Positions 60,030 through 64,000 of a stretch of 64,000 nt of DNA are shown piece after piece (the stretch's first letter is position 1; each line of letters opens with the position of its first letter). A program made the position numbers and the translations under genes. Origin of the DNA: Erythrobacteraceae bacterium E2-1 Yellow Sea. GTDB lineage: Bacteria; Pseudomonadota; Alphaproteobacteria; Sphingomonadales; Sphingomonadaceae. The notes beneath the pieces were generated by a model. The model saw only the letters and a program-made list of their open reading frames with translations. It did no database searches and was not told where the DNA came from. The stretch lies in contig JADCLP010000002.1 in NCBI GenBank assembly GCA_014983025.1, forward strand, positions 62,001-126,000. Reading direction: 5' to 3'.

Positions 60030-62411
60030 TTACCCGCGCAACTGCGCGCCCAACTTTGTAGCAGCTGCCACCACGACATCTGATATGGCCTTCAGATCGG
60101 CATCCTTATAGCTTGCATCCTGCGGTTGCAGTGTCACTTCAAGCGCCAGTGATTTCTGGCCTTCAGGCACGCCCTGCCCTACGAACACATCAAACAGGCG
60201 AACGTCGACGATATTCTTCTTATCCGCGCCCTTTACAGTGCGCAGCAAATCACCCGCTGCCAGATCGGTAGGAACCAGAAATGCGAAATCGCGCGTGACA
60301 GACTGCAATGCGGGTGGAGAATAGGACGCACGGGCAAAACCAGCTGCCGCCTTTTTCTGTGGGATGGCATCAAGATGAATCCCCAACACGGCCACCGGCA
60401 CATCAATATCAAACGCCTTCAGCGTAGTGGGGTGGACCATGCCGAAACTAGCCAACACATTCTTGGGGCCCAATCGCAAGGTGGCGGACTGTCCAGGATG
60501 ATAAACCTGCGCGCTATCGCCATCATCCGCCGGCATTACCATCAGATTGCCAACGGGTGCGCCTGAAGCTTCCAGCAGGCTGGTGCATAGTGACTTGGCA
60601 TCAAAGGCATCGAAACCCTGCGCCTTGCCGCTTTGCCAGCTGCGCAACGTGCGTTCACCCGCCAATACGCAAACCAGTGTAGGATGTTCGCCACCAGCCA
60701 GATAACGCCGGCCTATTTCGAACAGGCGAACACTCTGCGCTCCGCGATCCAGATTGCGACGTGTAGCCGAAAGCAGACCGGGTAGGAGAGAGGGCCGCAT
60801 AACCTTCAAATCCTCGCTGATCGGATTGTCGAGTACCCAGTGGCCACCACCGACTTGTGCTGCTTCCTTTTCTGAAATGAAGGACCAGGTGATCGCTTCA
60901 TTCAGGCCTGCTGCAGCTGCAGCGCGGCGCATCTTTCGTTCCAGAACCTGTTGCGGTGTAGCCGTGGGCAAGGCCACTCCATCCACACGCGGCAAGGCCA
61001 CGCTTTCAACGCGATCAAGGCCGTAAATACGCACGACCTCTTCCACCAGATCGGCGGGCCCTTCAATGTCATGACGACGCAGTGGGCAAGTGACCCGCCA
61101 ATCGTCACCGACCGAGAAATCGAGACTTTCCAGAATTCGGCGTTGTTCGTCAGCAGGCACATCAACCCCACCCAACTGCGCAGTAAAGGCGGGATCGAAC
61201 GCAACCACTTTGGGTACGCCTGGTGCTGCGCCAGCGCGCACCACTTCACTGGCTTCACCACCGCAAATGGTCAGGATAAGCTGGGACAGAATAGCCAGAC
61301 CGTCATCCAGGAACGCAGGGTCTACGCCACGTTCAAAACGTGTGCGTGCGTCCGAAGCAAGGCCAAGCTTACGCCCGGTCACGCCAATGCTAGCTGGATC
61401 GAAATAAGCGATTTCAAGCAGCACGTCTTTCGTGCCCTCGCTCACTCCTGAATCCTCGCCTCCCATAATCCCGGCAATGTCATGCACGCCCGCATCATCG
61501 GCAATCACCGTCGTGCTGGAATCGAGGGTGTAAGTCTTTTCATTCAATGCCAGGACCTGTTCACCATCCTTGGCGCGACGCGCAACCACCGCGCCCTTGA
61601 GCTTGGTCAGGTCATAAACATGGGCAGGGCGGCCAAAAGCCAGCATCACATAATTGGTGATGTCGACCAGCGCACTGATCGGGCGCTGTCCTGCCGCAAT
61701 CAGACGTTGCTGCATCCACTCGGGCGATGCGCCATTGCTGACCCCGCAAATGACGCGGCCATAAAATGCTGGGCAACCTTCTGGATCATCGGTGCGGATT
61801 TCGATCGGGCAGGGATAGCTGGCCGCAACATCAGGGGCCGGGTGCGGCGTGTAAGTGCCCAGACCTGCCGCCGCTAGATCGCGTGCGATCCCGTCCACGC
61901 CCATGCAATCAGGCCGGTTGGGCGTGATAGCCACGTCAAAAATGGGTGAGCTGTCGCTGTAATCGGCAAAGCTGCTGCCAATTGGCGCATCATCAGGCAA
62001 TTCGATGATCCCATCATGGTCATCGCCCAGTTCCAGCTCACGCGTGGAACACATCATGCCATTGGATTCGACCCCACGGATCGCGCTCTTGCGCAATTCC
62101 ATCCCGTTCGATGGGACGACTGCGCCGGGCAGGCCCAGCACACCTTTCATCCCGGCGCGCGCATTAGGCGCACCACAGACGACCTGCAGCGGATCGCCTT
62201 CACCAGTGTCCACGCTCAATACTTGCAACTTATCGGCATCGGGATGCGGCGCGGCGGTCAGCACCTTGGCCACGCGAAAACCAGCCAGCTTTTCAGCCGG
62301 GTCTTCCACCCCTTCCACTTCCAAGCCGATGGCGTTCAGCGCAGCAGCGATTTCCGCTGCTGAAGCCTGCGTATCGAGAAAGTGCTTCAACCATTCGAGA
62401 GAGAATTTCAT
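60030..62411 (-). CDS. pheT: Phenylalanine-tRNA ligase beta subunit
   Basis: Protein of 793 aa. N-terminal tRNA-binding domain with [19 protein letters not shown] and [17 protein letters not shown]3/B4 editing region near residues 210-390 ([19 protein letters not shown]). B5 domain, and the C-terminal anticodon-binding domain with [19 protein letters not shown]. Forms alpha2-beta2 with PheS. Overlaps the pheS stop by four bases. Confidence 0.97.
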   Translation of the reverse strand: MKFSLEWLKHFLDTQASAAEIAAALNAIGLEVEGVEDPAEKLAGFRVAKVLTAAPHPDADKLQVLSVDTGEGDPLQVVCGAPNARAGMKGVLGLPGAVVPSNGMELRKSAIRGVESNGMMCSTRELELGDDHDGIIELPDDAPIGSSFADYSDSSPIFDVAITPNRPDCMGVDGIARDLAAAGLGTYTPHPAPDVAASYPCPIEIRTDDPEGCPAFYGRVICGVSNGASPEWMQQRLIAAGQRPISALVDITNYVMLAFGRPAHVYDLTKLKGAVVARRAKDGEQVLALNEKTYTLDSSTTVIADDAGVHDIAGIMGGEDSGVSEGTKDVLLEIAYFDPASIGVTGRKLGLASDARTRFERGVDPAFLDDGLAILSQLILTICGGEASEVVRAGAAPGVPKVVAFDPAFTAQLGGVDVPADEQRRILESLDFSVGDDWRVTCPLRRHDIEGPADLVEEVVRIYGLDRVESVALPRVDGVALPTATPQQVLERKMRRAAAAAGLNEAITWSFISEKEAAQVGGGHWVLDNPISEDLKVMRPSLLPGLLSATRRNLDRGAQSVRLFEIGRRYLAGGEHPTLVCVLAGERTLRSWQSGKAQGFDAFDAKSLCTSLLEASGAPVGNLMVMPADDGDSAQVYHPGQSATLRLGPKNVLASFGMVHPTTLKAFDIDVPVAVLGIHLDAIPQKKAAAGFARASYSPPALQSVTRDFAFLVPTDLAAGDLLRTVKGADKKNIVDVRLFDVFVGQGVPEGQKSLALEVTLQPQDASYKDADLKAISDVVVAAATKLGAQLRG

Positions 62412-63514
62412 GGCCGTGCCCCCACACCTGCGGAAAGCGTCGGCTGGTCAAACGGGCTGAAGCCGTAATGCTGCAGCCAGCGCACATCGCCATCGAAGAA
62501 GGCGCGCAAATCATCCATCCCATATTTCAGCATGGCCAGACGGTCGACGCCCACACCAAAGGCAAAGCCCTGCCACTGGTCCGCATCAAGGCCCGCAAAT
62601 TCAATTACCCGGCGGTTGACCATGCCGCTGCCCAGCAGCTCCATCCAGTCATGACCAGGATCATCGCCCGATCCGCCCACAACACGGCGGCCATTTTCCT
62701 TGGCATAGCCAACATCCACCTCGACACTGGGTTCAGTGAAGGGGAAATAGCTGGGGCGCAGGCGGAGCACGATGTCGTCCCGCTCAAAGAATGCCTTGAG
62801 GAAAGTTTCCAGCGTCCATTTCAAATGGCCCAGGTGAATATCCCGGTCGATCACCAGACCTTCGACCTGGTGGAACATTGGCGTATGCGTTGCATCGCTA
62901 TCGCTGCGATAAACGCGGCCCGGCGCGATGATGCGGATCGGCGCACCCTGTTCTTTCATACTGCGAATCTGGACGGGCGAGGTGTGCGTACGCAGCAACA
63001 TACGGTGCCCGTCTTGGGTATTATCGCTTTCTGGAAAGTAGAACGTGTCATGCATGGCACGGGCAGGATGGCTTTCATCCATGTTGAGTGCGGTGAAATT
63101 GTGCCAATCATCCTCGATTTCCGGGCCGGTCGCGACCGCGAATCCAAGATCGGCGAATATCTCGGCCAGTTCGTCCATAACCTGGCTGACGGGATGAACA
63201 GTGCCGCGCGGCGCGTCAGGCGCAGGCAAGGTCAGGTCCAGTCGTTCCTTGGCCAGTTGAACGGCCAATGCCTCTTCCTCAAGCGCCGCCCTTTTCGCCT
63301 CGATTGCATCAGCCACTTCAGCCCGAACAGCCTGGATCGCAGGTGCCGCTTGCTGACGTTCGTCCGGGTGCATCTGTCCCAGCGACTTCAGGGCGAGACT
63401 GATCCAGCCCTTCTTGCCCAGCGCATCCACGCGCTGTTCGTCCAATGCGTCAAGCGTGCTGGCCGCTGCGATCGCGGCCAGTGCATTATCTTTTTGTGTC
63501 GTCAATTCGGTCAT
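62408..63514 (-). CDS. pheS: Phenylalanine-tRNA ligase alpha subunit
   Basis: Class II synthetase subunit of 368 aa carrying the active site. Motif 2 region [30 protein letters not shown] [20 protein letters not shown], and [10 protein letters not shown] are typical of PheS. Motif 3 is [19 protein letters not shown]. The N-terminal coiled-coil that binds tRNA is residues 1-90. Upstream of it I saw no leader peptide-type attenuator. Confidence 0.97.
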   Translation of the reverse strand: MTELTTQKDNALAAIAAASTLDALDEQRVDALGKKGWISLALKSLGQMHPDERQQAAPAIQAVRAEVADAIEAKRAALEEEALAVQLAKERLDLTLPAPDAPRGTVHPVSQVMDELAEIFADLGFAVATGPEIEDDWHNFTALNMDESHPARAMHDTFYFPESDNTQDGHRMLLRTHTSPVQIRSMKEQGAPIRIIAPGRVYRSDSDATHTPMFHQVEGLVIDRDIHLGHLKWTLETFLKAFFERDDIVLRLRPSYFPFTEPSVEVDVGYAKENGRRVVGGSGDDPGHDWMELLGSGMVNRRVIEFAGLDADQWQGFAFGVGVDRLAMLKYGMDDLRAFFDGDVRWLQHYGFSPFDQPTLSAGVGARP

Positions 63515-63599
63515 GGTGCCAATTTCTTTAACTCAAGCGCGCGCGCTAGCGTCAAATGGCCGCCAAGGCAAAGTGGCATTTGCCGAAATCTGCCCGTGT

Positions 63600-64000
63600 T
63601 CAGTCTGGCATATCCAGCGTTTGCGCAGCCGAGCCCCAGATACGCGCGCGCGCTTCCATAAATGATTTCAGGATCGGGTAATCCAAGGCGGCATATTCGC
63701 TGGGATTCATGGTCATGAATTCGTGGAATTCACGCGTGAACTGGGCCTGATCGTGGTAATCAGCATCCATCACTTCTGTCCACTTCTTGCCGCGATGGAG
63801 CATATAGCTCGCCAGACTGCGCATGAAACGCTGGCGCCGCATCAACAGCTTGGGTGGAAATCCAAAGTAACGGCGGCAAATCCGTTCCAGCGTCCGCACG
63901 CTCATCCCCACATTATCGGCAAACTCCGATACATTGGTCACGCCGACATCGAACAGGCTGCGATGCACACGCAAGATCTTTTGCTCATCGCGATTGGGCT
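63600..64000 (-). CDS. AraC-type regulator, C-terminal part (5' end outside window)
   Basis: The frame is open to the window edge. Visible 133 aa hold an AraC-type double helix-turn-helix: FADNVGMSVRTLERICRRYF, FGFPPKLLMRRQRFMRSL, then DYHDQAQFTREFHEFMTMNP and SEYAAL near the end. Ligand domain is not visible. Target unknown. Confidence 0.85.
   Translation of the reverse strand, partial: PNRDEQKILRVHRSLFDVGVTNVSEFADNVGMSVRTLERICRRYFGFPPKLLMRRQRFMRSLASYMLHRGKKWTEVMDADYHDQAQFTREFHEFMTMNPSEYAALDYPILKSFMEARARIWGSAAQTLDMPD

Noticed and set aside
63515..63599. Phe leader peptide attenuator before pheS
   Set aside because: No run of Phe codons or terminator/antiterminator pair in the short upstream region that I could see.

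Overview
The window looks like chromosome from an alphaproteobacterium of the order Sphingomonadales, most likely the Erythrobacteraceae. The evidence is a CtrA and a DivK cell-cycle regulator, serine palmitoyltransferase paired with its own acyl carrier protein (sphingolipid synthesis, a sphingomonad hallmark), a single-cysteine DksA, a large TonB-dependent receptor, and a gene-transfer-agent (GTA) structural cluster of the Rhodobacter capsulatus type. Gene density is high, coding is on both strands, and many neighbouring genes overlap by 1-11 bases. I saw no rRNA, tRNA, CRISPR array, insertion sequence or integrase.

Layout. 0-2.8 kb: 3' part of ctrA, a small unknown gene, trmB, a DUF3592 membrane protein and an ACT-domain regulator. 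2.8-12 kb: housekeeping genes (maeB, mutS, a DUF202 protein, 3-hydroxybutyryl-CoA dehydrogenase, cobalamin adenosyltransferase, HIG1 protein, gluQRS, HNH nuclease). 12-14.7 kb: kynA-kynB-kynU operon for tryptophan to anthranilate. 14.7-18.3 kb: DUF4112 protein, orphan peptide-binding lipoprotein, PilZ protein, DksA and a Sel1-type protein. 18.3-21.5 kb: a five-gene overlapping chain (DUF3572, HAD, RidA, GDPD, GNAT/FemAB-like) next to divK. 22-23.6 kb: acyl carrier protein and serine palmitoyltransferase. 23.6-26 kb: a large exported repeat-type protein and a YqaA-type membrane protein.

26.1-40.2 kb: a contiguous, apparently intact GTA head-tail cluster: small and large terminase, portal, a DUF6127 membrane protein, protease, capsid, adaptor, a 56-aa ORF where the stopper is expected, tail terminator, major tail protein, two assembly chaperones, tape measure, an enlarged gp12, gp13, an NlpC/P60 peptidase, a shortened gp15 and a DUF2793 protein. 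Hairpins, two of them terminator-like, flank the capsid gene. Two features stand out. The distal-tail protein gp12 carries about 550 extra N-terminal residues while the megatron gp15 is shorter by a similar amount. The GC content also falls visibly in the distal third of the cluster.

40-49 kb: OmpA-family porin with a 25-proline linker, Cu/Zn superoxide dismutase lipoprotein, MFS transporter, queC, a DUF3617-like protein, argD-argF-hslO and a double cold-shock protein. 49.3-51.1 kb: phosphatase-like, small membrane and sterol-desaturase-type proteins in one overlapping operon. 51.2-52.9 kb: glnK-amtB behind a sequence that fits the sigma-54 consensus. 53-57.5 kb: an endonuclease/phosphatase, flavin oxidoreductase and alpha/beta hydrolase operon, prfC and a TetR regulator divergent from a TonB-dependent receptor (57.6-59.9 kb). 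60-64 kb: pheS-pheT and the 3' end of an AraC-type regulator.

All calls rest on reading the translated sequences and motifs by eye. No database search was run.
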